From contig DASZOZ010000135.1 in NCBI GenBank assembly GCA_035550515.1, forward strand, positions 1 through 64,000: a stretch of DNA of 64,000 nt. Direction: 5' to 3'. Source of the DNA: DATARH01 sp035550515 (GTDB taxonomy: Bacteria > Pseudomonadota > Alphaproteobacteria > ATCC43930 > CGMCC-115725). A program made the position numbers and the translations under genes. The notes under the pieces were generated by a model. That model was given only the letters and a program-made list of their open reading frames with translations. It made no database searches and was not told where the DNA came from. Of the stretch, positions 7,963 to 16,675 are shown in pieces (the first letter of the stretch is position 1; each line of letters starts with the position of its first letter).

Positions 7963-8757
7963 ATGTACGAGTTCACCTATCACAAGGCGGCCAGTCTCGA
8001 TGATGCGGCAAAGGCTCTCGCGGCGAACGAAGACGCCAAGCTGGTGGCCGGCGGGATGACGCTGATCCCGACGCTGAAGCAGCGGCTGGCGAAGCCCTCC
8101 GACCTGATCGACCTGGCCGCGGTGCCCGGCCTCAAGGGCATCACCGAGGAAGGCGGGGGGCTGCGGATCGGCGCGATGACGCGGCATGTCGAGGTGCAGC
8201 GCTCGGATGTCGTCAAGCGGGTGATCCCGGCGCTGGCCGCGCTCGCCGGCATGATCGGCGACCCGGCGGTGCGCAATCGCGGCACGATCGGCGGCTCGAT
8301 CTCGAACAACGACCCGGCGGCGGATTATCCCTCGGCCGTGGTCGGGCTCGGCGCAACGGTCGTCACCAACCGGCGCGAGATCGTCGGCGACGATTTCTTC
8401 ACCGGCATGTTCGAGACCGCGCTCGCGCCCGACGAAATCGTCACTGCCGTCAAGTTCCCCAAGGCCGACGCGGCGGCGTACCAGAAATTCAAGAACCCCG
8501 CGTCGCGCTATGCGATCGTCGGCGTGTTTGTCGCCAAGACCGGGGGCAATGTGCGGGTCGCGGTGACCGGCGCCGGCCCCTGCGTGTTCCGCGTGCCGGA
8601 GATGGAGGCGGCGCTCGCGAAGTCCTTCAGCCCCGACGCGATCAAGGACATCGCCATCCCCGAGGACGGGCTCAACACCGACATCCACGCCAGCGCCGAA
8701 TACCGCGCCCATCTGGTCAACGTAATGGCGCGCCGCGCGGTCGCCGCCTGCGCATAA
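7963..8757 (+). CDS. coxM: Mo hydroxylase medium subunit, FAD-binding (CoxM-like)
   Basis: A 264-residue FAD subunit. The two flavin-binding loops are visible: AGGMTLIPTLKQR (position of the usual AGGHSLLP) near residue 28, and TIGGSISNNDPAADYPS near residue 107. It delivers electrons to an acceptor, quinone or NAD depending on the enzyme. Length is slightly below the 280-290 usual for CoxM. GGAGAGG precedes the ATG. It is the last structural gene of the enzyme, separated from coxL by a palindromic repeat. Confidence 0.93.
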   Translation: MYEFTYHKAASLDDAAKALAANEDAKLVAGGMTLIPTLKQRLAKPSDLIDLAAVPGLKGITEEGGGLRIGAMTRHVEVQRSDVVKRVIPALAALAGMIGDPAVRNRGTIGGSISNNDPAADYPSAVVGLGATVVTNRREIVGDDFFTGMFETALAPDEIVTAVKFPKADAAAYQKFKNPASRYAIVGVFVAKTGGNVRVAVTGAGPCVFRVPEMEAALAKSFSPDAIKDIAIPEDGLNTDIHASAEYRAHLVNVMARRAVAACA

Positions 8758-8810
8758 TTTCGCCGCGATCGGCCGATAAAAGGCGGTCGATCGCGACGAG
8801 GGGAGATCAC

Positions 8811-9227
8811 GTGCGCAGCTTGCGACTGATTGCCGGTGCCGGTTTGGCGCTGTGCCTGAGCTTGGGCGCCGCTTGGGCGGACACCGTCAAGTTCACCGCC
8901 GCGCTGGAGCCGGACAAGCAGGGCGGCCCCGGCAAAGGCACCGCGAACCTGTCGGTCGACACCGGCAGCAAGACGCTGACCATGACGATCGACTATTCCG
9001 GGGTGGCGCCGCCGACCATGGCGGCCTTCCTGTCGCCGCCGCCAAAGCAGGGAGCGAACCCCGGCACCCTGCCGATCCCGTTGCCGGCCAAGGCGACCAG
9101 CCCGATCAGCGTCACGATGAAAGTGACCGACGCGGTGATCGGCGGGCTGAAGACCGGCGAGTGGGTGATCCTGCTCGGCACCAAACAGGCGCCTGAGATC
9201 GGCGGCGAGGTCAAGCCGGCGCAGTAA
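8811..9227 (+). CDS. Exported CHRD-like domain protein
   Basis: A 138-residue protein with GTG start after GGGGAGA. Residues 1-23 are a Sec signal peptide (LCLSLGAAWA-DT). The mature part resembles a CHRD domain: FTAALEPDKQGGPGKGTANL, then TMTIDYSGV and a C-terminal LKTGEWVILLGT strand; the usual AHIH motif is replaced by MAAFLSPP. CHRD domains are immunoglobulin-like and poorly understood. It sits between the enzyme and maturation genes of the Mo hydroxylase cluster, but a link to that enzyme is only positional. Confidence 0.65.
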   Translation: MRSLRLIAGAGLALCLSLGAAWADTVKFTAALEPDKQGGPGKGTANLSVDTGSKTLTMTIDYSGVAPPTMAAFLSPPPKQGANPGTLPIPLPAKATSPISVTMKVTDAVIGGLKTGEWVILLGTKQAPEIGGEVKPAQ

Positions 9228-9235
9228 CCTTGGGG

Positions 9236-9643
9236 TCAAGCCCTCAGCAGACGGATATGCCTTTCGAAACCGGCCACGCTCGCCGCCGTGAAGAAACGGC
9301 GGTCATCGGTAACGACATGCGTACCGCGATGCTCGGCCAGTGCCAGATACACGCAATCGTAGATGGGATGACTCAGTTCAATCCCAAGCTGTAGGGCGCG
9401 GCGTACGTAAGATCCGATCGGCACCGACGCCACGGGAGCCATGTGGAGTTCTTCGATCCTGACGAGCGCCTCGGCGGTGCTGGCTTCGCCAAGCCGGACG
9501 TGACGCCAAAGCGCGTTAGCTGCTTCGGCCAACCAGAGTTCGGGGGCCATCAACTCCTCCGTGAGGAGCGTAATCGCGGCCTCGGAGCCCGGTTCGTCAA
9601 AAACCCATTTTAAGGCTACCGACGCGTCGATAACGATGCTCAC
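9236..9643 (-). CDS. vapC: PIN-domain ribonuclease toxin (VapC type)
   Basis: A 135-residue PIN-domain toxin. The acidic residues that bind Mg2+ are seen in IVIDASVALKWV (Asp6), in the LWLAEAANALW helix (Glu), and in HPIYDCVYLALAE and VTDDRRFF. VapC proteins cleave tRNA or rRNA unless bound by VapB. The GTG start overlaps the antitoxin stop by 4 bases (GTGA), so the two are translationally coupled. The pair is inserted, in the opposite direction, between the structural and maturation genes of the Mo hydroxylase cluster. Confidence 0.9.
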   Translation of the reverse strand: MSIVIDASVALKWVFDEPGSEAAITLLTEELMAPELWLAEAANALWRHVRLGEASTAEALVRIEELHMAPVASVPIGSYVRRALQLGIELSHPIYDCVYLALAEHRGTHVVTDDRRFFTAASVAGFERHIRLLRA

Positions 9644-9873
9644 CGCTCGTCGCGATCCTGGCGAATAAGGGCGGTCGAGTCCGTCAGAATGCGGCCTCGG
9701 GTTTCTTCTCTCAGCTTGGCCGCACGCTCCCGGAACCCAGCGCGTCCAGGGCGCAGGAATTCTTCCAGAATATGGCGAAGCTCGGCTTCAGCGCTGCGGC
9801 CGTGTTCGGTTGCGCGGCGTTTCAATTCCTGCACCACATCGAGAGGAACATTGCGGACGAGCAGCTGCGGCAT
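9640..9873 (-). CDS. vapB: FitA/VapB-type ribbon-helix-helix antitoxin
   Basis: A 77-residue antitoxin; the ATG at 9873 is preferred because MPQLLVRNVPLDVVQELKRR is the conserved opening of FitA-like Arc/MetJ proteins. HGRSAEAELRHILEEFL completes the ribbon-helix-helix. The C-terminal half is charged and likely wraps the toxin. It is the promoter-proximal gene of the pair. The palindromic region at 9890-9911 just upstream is a likely operator. Confidence 0.9.
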   Translation of the reverse strand: MPQLLVRNVPLDVVQELKRRATEHGRSAEAELRHILEEFLRPGRAGFRERAAKLREETRGRILTDSTALIRQDRDER

Positions 9874-9889
9874 TCCAGGTCCTTTGTGC

Positions 9890-9911
9890 GATAGCATATG
9901 ATAGCACTATC
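9890..9911. promoter_or_regulatory. Operator-like repeats upstream of vapB
   Basis: GATAG-CA-CTATC (9900-9911) is a perfect inverted repeat, and a direct copy of GATAGCA begins at 9890. It lies 17-38 bases before the antitoxin start on the minus strand, where autoregulatory FitA/VapB sites are usually found. Confidence 0.5.
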
Positions 9912-10019
9912 AACCTTGCCTTCAAGACTGAGGTGGCGCGGGCTGTTCCGAGGGACTAAGCTGCCCCCGCCCTCTCCCTTTGTGGAGAGGGATTTTGCTG
10001 CGATCGGACCCGCTCTCGA

Positions 10020-10955
10020 ATGGCCGCCACCAAAGCCCCCGCCCTGCCCGCTTCGGTCGACGCGACGCTTGCGATGCTCGGCGGCGCCGATTACGTCGCC
10101 GACCGCAGCCTGGCGACCGCGGTGCATCTGGCACTGCACCTCAAGCGGCCGCTGTTCCTCGAAGGCGAAGCCGGGGTCGGCAAGACCGAGATCGCGAAGG
10201 TCCTGTCGGCGGCGCTGAAGCGCAAGCTGATCCGGCTGCAATGCTATGAGGGGCTCGATGTCGCCTCGGCGGTCTACGAGTGGGATTACGCGCGGCAGAT
10301 GATCGAAATCCGCCTCGCCGAGGCGGGCAACGAGGACCGCGAGGAGATCGAGAGCACGATCTTTTCCGACCGTTTCCTGATCAAACGCCCGCTGCTCCAG
10401 GCGCTGGAGCCGGAGATCGAAGGGCCGCCGGTGCTGCTGATCGACGAGCTCGACCGCACCGACGAACCGTTCGAGGCCTACCTCCTCGAATTGCTGTCGG
10501 ATTTCCAGGTGACGATCCCCGAGATCGGCACGATCAAGGCGGCGCATCCGCCGATCGTCGTGATCACCTCGAACCGGACGCGCGAAATCCACGACGCCTT
10601 GAAGCGGCGCTGCTTCTATTACTGGGTCGACTACCCCAATGCCGAGCGCGAGCTGGAGATCCTGGCGAAGAAAGCGCCCGGTGCGGCGCCGGAATTGTCG
10701 CAAGCCGTGGTCGGTTTTGTGCAGAAATTGCGCAAGATGGACCTGTTCAAGCTGCCCGGCATCGCCGAGACCATCGACTGGACCGAGGCGTTGATGCAGC
10801 TCGACGTGCTCGAACTGACGCCGAACGCGATCAACGACACGCTCGGCGTGCTGCTCAAATACCAGGACGACATCGCCCGCATCCAGGGCAGCGAAGCGGC
10901 GCGGCTGCTCGACCAGGTCAAGGCCGAGCTGGCGGCGGCGCCGCGCGGAAGCTGA
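10020..10955 (+). CDS. coxD: MoxR-family AAA+ ATPase (CoxD-like)
   Basis: A 311-residue ATPase with Walker A GEAGVGKTE at residues 49-57 and Walker B VLLIDELDR; TSNRTREIHDALKRRCFYYWVDYP matches sensor 1 and the arginine finger of MoxR proteins. In the CO dehydrogenase system CoxD works with CoxE to mature the active site of the Mo enzyme; in general MoxR ATPases pair with VWA proteins as chaperones. coxE follows 5 bases later. The maturation operon starts here, directly after a 120-base gap facing vapB. Confidence 0.92.
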   Translation: MAATKAPALPASVDATLAMLGGADYVADRSLATAVHLALHLKRPLFLEGEAGVGKTEIAKVLSAALKRKLIRLQCYEGLDVASAVYEWDYARQMIEIRLAEAGNEDREEIESTIFSDRFLIKRPLLQALEPEIEGPPVLLIDELDRTDEPFEAYLLELLSDFQVTIPEIGTIKAAHPPIVVITSNRTREIHDALKRRCFYYWVDYPNAERELEILAKKAPGAAPELSQAVVGFVQKLRKMDLFKLPGIAETIDWTEALMQLDVLELTPNAINDTLGVLLKYQDDIARIQGSEAARLLDQVKAELAAAPRGS

Positions 10956-10960
10956 GGCCG

Positions 10961-12193
10961 GTGCGTCGGCAATCCTCCCCCGCCACCGCGGAACAAGGCC
11001 GGCTGGTCGCCAACCTGATGCATTTCGCGCGGACGCTGCGCGCGGCGGGAATGCCGGTCGGGCCGGGCAAGGTGATCGACGCGGTCGCCGCGGTGCGGAC
11101 GGTCGGCATCACCAATCGCAGCGATTTCTACTGGACGCTGCACGCGGTGTTCGTCAACCGGCCGGACCAGCGGCCGCTGTTCGACCAGGCCTTTCACGTC
11201 TTCTGGCGCAACCCCGAGCTGCTGAAGAAGATGATGGCGCTGGTGCTGCCGGAGATGAGCCTCGACCTGCCGGAGGACGAGAAGCAGGAGATGCTGCGCC
11301 GCCTCGCCGAGGCGCTGCACCCCAACCCGGAATCGCGCGAGACCGGCGAGACCGAGCTGGAATTCGACGCGGCGATGACGTTTTCCGACCGCGAACAGCT
11401 TCAGGGCATGGATTTCGAGAAGATGTCGCTCGACGAGCTGGCGCAGGCCAAGGCGGCGATCGCCCGGCTCCGGCTGCCGGTGCTCGACCGGCCGACGCGG
11501 CGCTTTGCGCCCGACCCGCGCGGCGCCCGCGCCGATATGCGCGCCACCCTGCGCGCCGCGCTGCGCTCGGGCGGCATCGTCGAGCTGAAGCGCAAGAGCC
11601 GCCGCCTGCGGCCGCCGCCGCTGGTCGTGCTGTGCGACATCTCCGGCTCGATGAGCCGCTACAGCCGGATGTTCCTGCATTTCATGCACGCGATCACCAA
11701 CGACCGCGACCGCGTCTACACTTTCGTGTTCGGCACGCGGCTGACCAACATCACGCGCTATCTGCGCTTCAAGGATGTCGACCTGGCGCTCGACAAGGTG
11801 ACCGAGGCGGTCGCCGACTGGTCGGGCGGCACCCGGATCGGCCACTGCCTGGTCGACTTCAACCTTTACTGGTCGCGCCGGGTGCTCGGCCAGGGTGCGG
11901 TGGTGCTGCTGATCACCGATGGCCTCGATCGCGATGTCGGGGTCGGGCTGGCGCATGAGATGGACCGGCTGCACCGTTCCTGCCGCCGGCTGATTTGGCT
12001 CAATCCGCTGTTGCGTTACGAGGGGTTCGAACCAAAATCTCTAGGCATGAGGGCGATGTTGCCGCATGTCGACGAGTTCCGTCCGGTGCACAACCTCGAC
12101 AGCCTCGAAAACCTGGTGACGGTGCTGAGCGCACCGGCGCCGCGCCGGTTGACCGCAGCAGCGATGCTGCACAATGGAGTGCGAGCGGCATGA
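10961..12193 (+). CDS. coxE: VWA-domain protein (CoxE-like)
   Basis: A 410-residue protein starting with GTG at 10961. The N-terminal part (about 1-220) is helical and of the CoxE type; the C-terminal von Willebrand A domain has the MIDAS motif DISGSMS and the later TDGLDRD. It partners the MoxR ATPase encoded just upstream in maturation of the Mo hydroxylase. The ending RLTAAAMLHNGVRAA is unremarkable. Its stop overlaps the next start (ATGA). Start choice is based on spacing to coxD and the lack of other candidates; no strong Shine-Dalgarno sequence is seen. Confidence 0.9.
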   Translation: MRRQSSPATAEQGRLVANLMHFARTLRAAGMPVGPGKVIDAVAAVRTVGITNRSDFYWTLHAVFVNRPDQRPLFDQAFHVFWRNPELLKKMMALVLPEMSLDLPEDEKQEMLRRLAEALHPNPESRETGETELEFDAAMTFSDREQLQGMDFEKMSLDELAQAKAAIARLRLPVLDRPTRRFAPDPRGARADMRATLRAALRSGGIVELKRKSRRLRPPPLVVLCDISGSMSRYSRMFLHFMHAITNDRDRVYTFVFGTRLTNITRYLRFKDVDLALDKVTEAVADWSGGTRIGHCLVDFNLYWSRRVLGQGAVVLLITDGLDRDVGVGLAHEMDRLHRSCRRLIWLNPLLRYEGFEPKSLGMRAMLPHVDEFRPVHNLDSLENLVTVLSAPAPRRLTAAAMLHNGVRAA

Positions 12194-12510
12194 GCGATCA
12201 CGCGGAAATACTGCAGCAGGCCGCCGATTGGCGCCACGCCGGCAAGGGCGTGGCGCTGGCCACCGTGGTCAAGACCTGGGGCTCGTCGCCCCGGCCGACC
12301 GGCGCAAAGCTCGCCGTCGCCGACAGCGGCGAGTTTGTCGGCTCGGTGTCGGGCGGCTGCGTCGAGGGCGCGGTCATCGAGGAAGCGCAGGCGGCGATCC
12401 GCGACGGCAAGCCGCGCCTGCTCGATTTCGGGGTCAGCGACGAGCAGGCCTGGGAGGTCGGGCTCGCCTGCGGCGGCAAGATCGAAATCTTTGTGGAGCC
12501 GGTCGAATGA
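12190..12510 (+). CDS. XdhC/CoxI-family protein, short N-terminal-domain version
   Basis: A 106-residue protein consisting only of the XdhC_CoxI N-terminal domain: ALATVVKTWGSSPRPTGAKL and VGSVSGGCVEGAV, where the Cys-containing SGGCVE loop is strongly conserved. XdhC proteins bind and protect the molybdenum cofactor, help its sulfuration and insert it into the apo-enzyme. Here the domain is encoded apart from the Rossmann domain, which is in the next gene. Both ends overlap neighbours by ATGA, so a stoichiometric complex is likely. Confidence 0.9.
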   Translation: MSDHAEILQQAADWRHAGKGVALATVVKTWGSSPRPTGAKLAVADSGEFVGSVSGGCVEGAVIEEAQAAIRDGKPRLLDFGVSDEQAWEVGLACGGKIEIFVEPVE

Positions 12511-13205
12511 GAAGCCGCTTTCTCGACGCGGTGCTTGCCGCCAACGCGGAAGGCCGCACCGTCGCGCTGGCGACCGACCTCAAATCCGGCGCGCAGCTCT
12601 TTTTCGCCGACGGTGAGATCGAGGGCGAGCTCGAACTCGACGAGGCTGCCCTGGGCCAGGTCCGGGATGCTTTGCGGGTCGACCGCAATATATCGCTGGA
12701 TACGCCGCACGGCCGGGTCTTTGTGCAGGTGTTCAGCCCGCCGCGCCGCTGTTTCGTGATCGGCGCGGTGCATATCGCACAGCCGCTGGTGCCGATGCTG
12801 ATCGCCTGCGACTACAAGCCGATCGTGATCGACCCGCGCGGCGCCTGGGCGACCGAGGCTCGCTTTCCTGGCGTCGAGCTGTCGAGCGAATGGCCCGACG
12901 AGGCGCTGGAACGCATGAAGCCGGACCGCGCCTCGGCCGTGGTGGCGCTGACCCACGATCCGAAGATCGACGACCCCGGCCTCACCGTCGCGTTGCGCTC
13001 GGAGGCGTTCTACATCGGCGCGCTGGGCTCGCGGCGCACCCACGCCAAGCGGCTGGAACGGCTGGCGGCGGCGGGCTTTGGCGAAAACGAGCTGTCGCGC
13101 ATCCACGGCCCCATCGGGCTCAATATCGGCGCCGTGTCGCAGGCCGAGGTCGCGGTGTCGATCATCGCCGAGATGACGCAGGTGCTGCGTCGCGGCGAGG
13201 TCTAG
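12507..13205 (+). CDS. XdhC-family protein with Rossmann domain (CoxF-like)
   Basis: A 232-residue protein. The first 80 residues are a degenerate XdhC N-domain, followed by the Rossmann-fold XdhC C-domain: RRCFVIGAVHIAQPLVPM, VVALTHDPKIDDPGL and YIGALGSRRTHAKRLERL, then IGLNIGAVSQAEVAVSIIAEM. It should act with the small XdhC partner in handling the molybdenum cofactor before insertion into CoxL. It is the fourth gene of the maturation operon. The usual glycine-rich VIGAGHVA is VIGAVHIA here, a small departure at the nucleotide-binding turn. Confidence 0.9.
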   Translation: MRSRFLDAVLAANAEGRTVALATDLKSGAQLFFADGEIEGELELDEAALGQVRDALRVDRNISLDTPHGRVFVQVFSPPRRCFVIGAVHIAQPLVPMLIACDYKPIVIDPRGAWATEARFPGVELSSEWPDEALERMKPDRASAVVALTHDPKIDDPGLTVALRSEAFYIGALGSRRTHAKRLERLAAAGFGENELSRIHGPIGLNIGAVSQAEVAVSIIAEMTQVLRRGEV

Positions 13206-13214
13206 GACGGCGGG

Positions 13215-14864
<1,650 letters not shown>

Positions 14865-14885
14865 CCCGCACCGCTTATCCCTCGC

Positions 14886-14975
14886 CTCCCCCGGGCTTGA
14901 CCCGGGGGTCCACGTCTTTACCGGCGACGACAAACCGAAAGACGTGGATGGCCGGGTCAAGCTCGGCCATGACGA
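14886..14975. repeat. Long palindromic intergenic repeat
   Basis: An imperfect inverted repeat: cccccgggcttgacccgggg and tccacgtcttt on the left, aaagacgtgga and tggccgggtcaagctcggcc on the right, with catgacg at the end. It belongs to the repeat family seen elsewhere in the window but with a longer internal segment. It lies between two convergent genes and could form a bidirectional terminator-like hairpin. Confidence 0.75.
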
Positions 14976-14993
14976 AAGTGCGATAGCCTCGGC

Positions 14994-15398
14994 CTAGCGT
15001 TTCGCGTTGGCGATCAGGTAGGCGGCGAAATCGGCCGGTTTGAGCTTGACCGCCTTGAGGTCGCTTTCGCCGGCGAGCGCGCGGCTGACGACGATATGGT
15101 TCTCGACCTTGACCGGGTTCACGCGGAAGACGCCGCGCGCGCCCTTGAGCTTGGGATAGAGGTTGGGGTCGATCATCCGCTCCTTGGCGCCGAGCCGGTC
15201 GATCGCCTCGTCCTCGTCCAGCCCGTCGACCGGCTCGGCCTTGACGATCGACCAGTCGGTCTCGCCGGCCCAGCCCGCGGCGGCCGCCGCCTTGGGATCG
15301 CCGTCGGTGACGCCAAGCTTGAAGACGTGCTTGCCGAGCCCGACATCCGAGGCCCATTTGCCGGTCTTGACGCTGCGCGCGACATAGATGCTGGGCAT
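14994..15398 (-). CDS. Hypothetical protein
   Basis: A 134-residue soluble protein with no signal peptide and no domain I can name. It starts MPSIYVARSVKTGKWASDVG and contains the acidic stretch DGLDEDEAIDRL, then VFRVNPVKVENHIVVSRALAG. Codon use and position, 9 bases after the stop of the CopD-like gene on the same strand, support a real gene in that operon. Function unknown. Confidence 0.7.
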   Translation of the reverse strand: MPSIYVARSVKTGKWASDVGLGKHVFKLGVTDGDPKAAAAAGWAGETDWSIVKAEPVDGLDEDEAIDRLGAKERMIDPNLYPKLKGARGVFRVNPVKVENHIVVSRALAGESDLKAVKLKPADFAAYLIANAKR

Positions 15399-15407
15399 GT
15401 GGTCCCC

Positions 15408-15860
15408 CTAGCCCCAGAACCGGCCGCTGGCGCCGATCGCGGCGGTGACCAGGCCGAGGACCAGGTTGATCATCACCAGGATGCGGATCTGATCGAGCTG
15501 GACCGCGGCGGCGGCGCTGTCGCCGCGGTCGAGCGCGCGCCGGAACCGCTTCCACGGCGCAAAATAAACATGAAAGAAAATCAGCATCATGATGATGCCG
15601 ATCGCCATCATCACATGAACATGCAGCCCCCCGGCATAGCCGCCGAGAAACAGCGTGAACCCGCTGATCAGCAGCAGCGCGACAGCCGCGAAGACCCAGG
15701 CGAAGAACCCGCCGAGGACCCGCCGCCACAGCGCCAGCCGCGCCGCCGGGTCGAGCGGCCCGGTCGCCGGGCGCAACACGAGCAGCGCGAAGAACATCCC
15801 GCCGACCCAGACGATCGCGCTCAACTCGTGGAGAACAAGGGCCAGCGACGGGAGAAACAT
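15408..15860 (-). CDS. CopD-like four-helix membrane protein
   Basis: A 150-residue inner-membrane protein with four predicted helices. The first begins LALVLHELSAIVWVGGMFFALL, typical of the CopD superfamily, where conserved His residues may bind haem or copper. LHVHVMMAIGIIMMLIFFHVYF places further His residues in helix 3. Related small proteins are often of unknown function. It lies between the GST gene (3-base gap) and the hypothetical gene on the same strand. Confidence 0.8.
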   Translation of the reverse strand: MFLPSLALVLHELSAIVWVGGMFFALLVLRPATGPLDPAARLALWRRVLGGFFAWVFAAVALLLISGFTLFLGGYAGGLHVHVMMAIGIIMMLIFFHVYFAPWKRFRRALDRGDSAAAAVQLDQIRILVMINLVLGLVTAAIGASGRFWG

Positions 15861-15863
15861 CGG

Positions 15864-16559
15864 CTAGCCGCCGTATCCGGGAGAGCGGCGCCCGAGCCCG
15901 CCGTGCAGGTCGAGCATCCGGCCGCGCCAGGCAAAGACCGGATCGTCGGCGGCAACCAGTGCGAAGTCGCTGATCGCGCGCGCCCACTGGAAAGCGCCGA
16001 ACACGATGTAGTCGGCGTAGGCCGGCGCGTCGCCGCAGACAAAAGGCTGGCGCTCGACCGTACGGCGCAGCGGATCGAGGCTGGCGCGGAACGCCGGCAA
16101 CCGCGCCTCGCGGTCCTTCGCGAAGTCCTCCATCGTCGTGCCGAACCGGCTCTCGCGCGATTGGCGGAAATACTCCTGATCCTTCGGCCCGATATGCGCG
16201 TAGATGTCGAGCAGCACGAGCCGGATCAGCCCGACCTGCAGCACCGTCTCGGTCCAGTTCTGCACGAATTTCGACAGGCCGCGCGCCGCCGCGCCGGGGA
16301 ACAGGCTCGGCCGGTCGGGGTATTGTCGTTCGAGATAATCGGCGATCGCCGACGAATCGTGCACCACCTTGCCGCTGTCGACGATGACCGGCACCCGCCC
16401 GTCATTCGGGGTCGGCAGCTTGTCCTTCTCGGTAAAGCGCCACGGCACGGTCTCGACTTCGAGCCCTTTATGCGCCAGCGCCATTCGCGTCCGCCAGCAG
16501 AACGGGCTGAACCGGCGGTCCGCCTCGACCCCGGCCAGATCGTACATCGTAATCGCCAT
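15864..16559 (-). CDS. Glutathione S-transferase family protein, LigE/beta-etherase-like
   Basis: A 231-residue GST with N-terminal thioredoxin-like domain (MAITMYDLAGVEADRRFSPF, CWRTRMALAHKGLEVETVPW, KLPTPNDGRVPVIVDSG) and helical C-domain. The SPFCWRTRMALAHKG and DSSAIADYLERQYPDRPSLF segments resemble bacterial beta-etherases of the LigE type rather than classic GSTs, but the substrate is unknown. I chose the ATG at 16559; an upstream in-frame start would encode a Gly/Gln-rich leader across the sigma-54 promoter at 16620. Confidence 0.85.
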   Translation of the reverse strand: MAITMYDLAGVEADRRFSPFCWRTRMALAHKGLEVETVPWRFTEKDKLPTPNDGRVPVIVDSGKVVHDSSAIADYLERQYPDRPSLFPGAAARGLSKFVQNWTETVLQVGLIRLVLLDIYAHIGPKDQEYFRQSRESRFGTTMEDFAKDREARLPAFRASLDPLRRTVERQPFVCGDAPAYADYIVFGAFQWARAISDFALVAADDPVFAWRGRMLDLHGGLGRRSPGYGG

Positions 16560-16619
16560 GCCCTGACCTCCGCCTGACTGCATCCCACTATGGCTTGTTG
16601 CGGCGGTGCCGCCAACCGG

Positions 16620-16636
16620 CTGGCACGGTCTTTGCT
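16620..16636 (+). promoter_or_regulatory. Sigma-54 (RpoN) promoter of the nitrite reductase operon
   Basis: CTGGCACGGTCTTTGCT is a full match to the -24/-12 consensus YTGGCACGrNNNTTGCW, with GG and GC the required distance apart. Transcription should start near 16647, leaving a leader of about 29 bases before the ATG at 16676. Such promoters need an enhancer-binding activator; NtrC would fit nitrogen assimilation, but I could not identify a clear NtrC site upstream. Confidence 0.85.
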
Positions 16637-16675
16637 GCACTGCACACAAGGCGTTGACGGGTGTGCGGTGGATAA

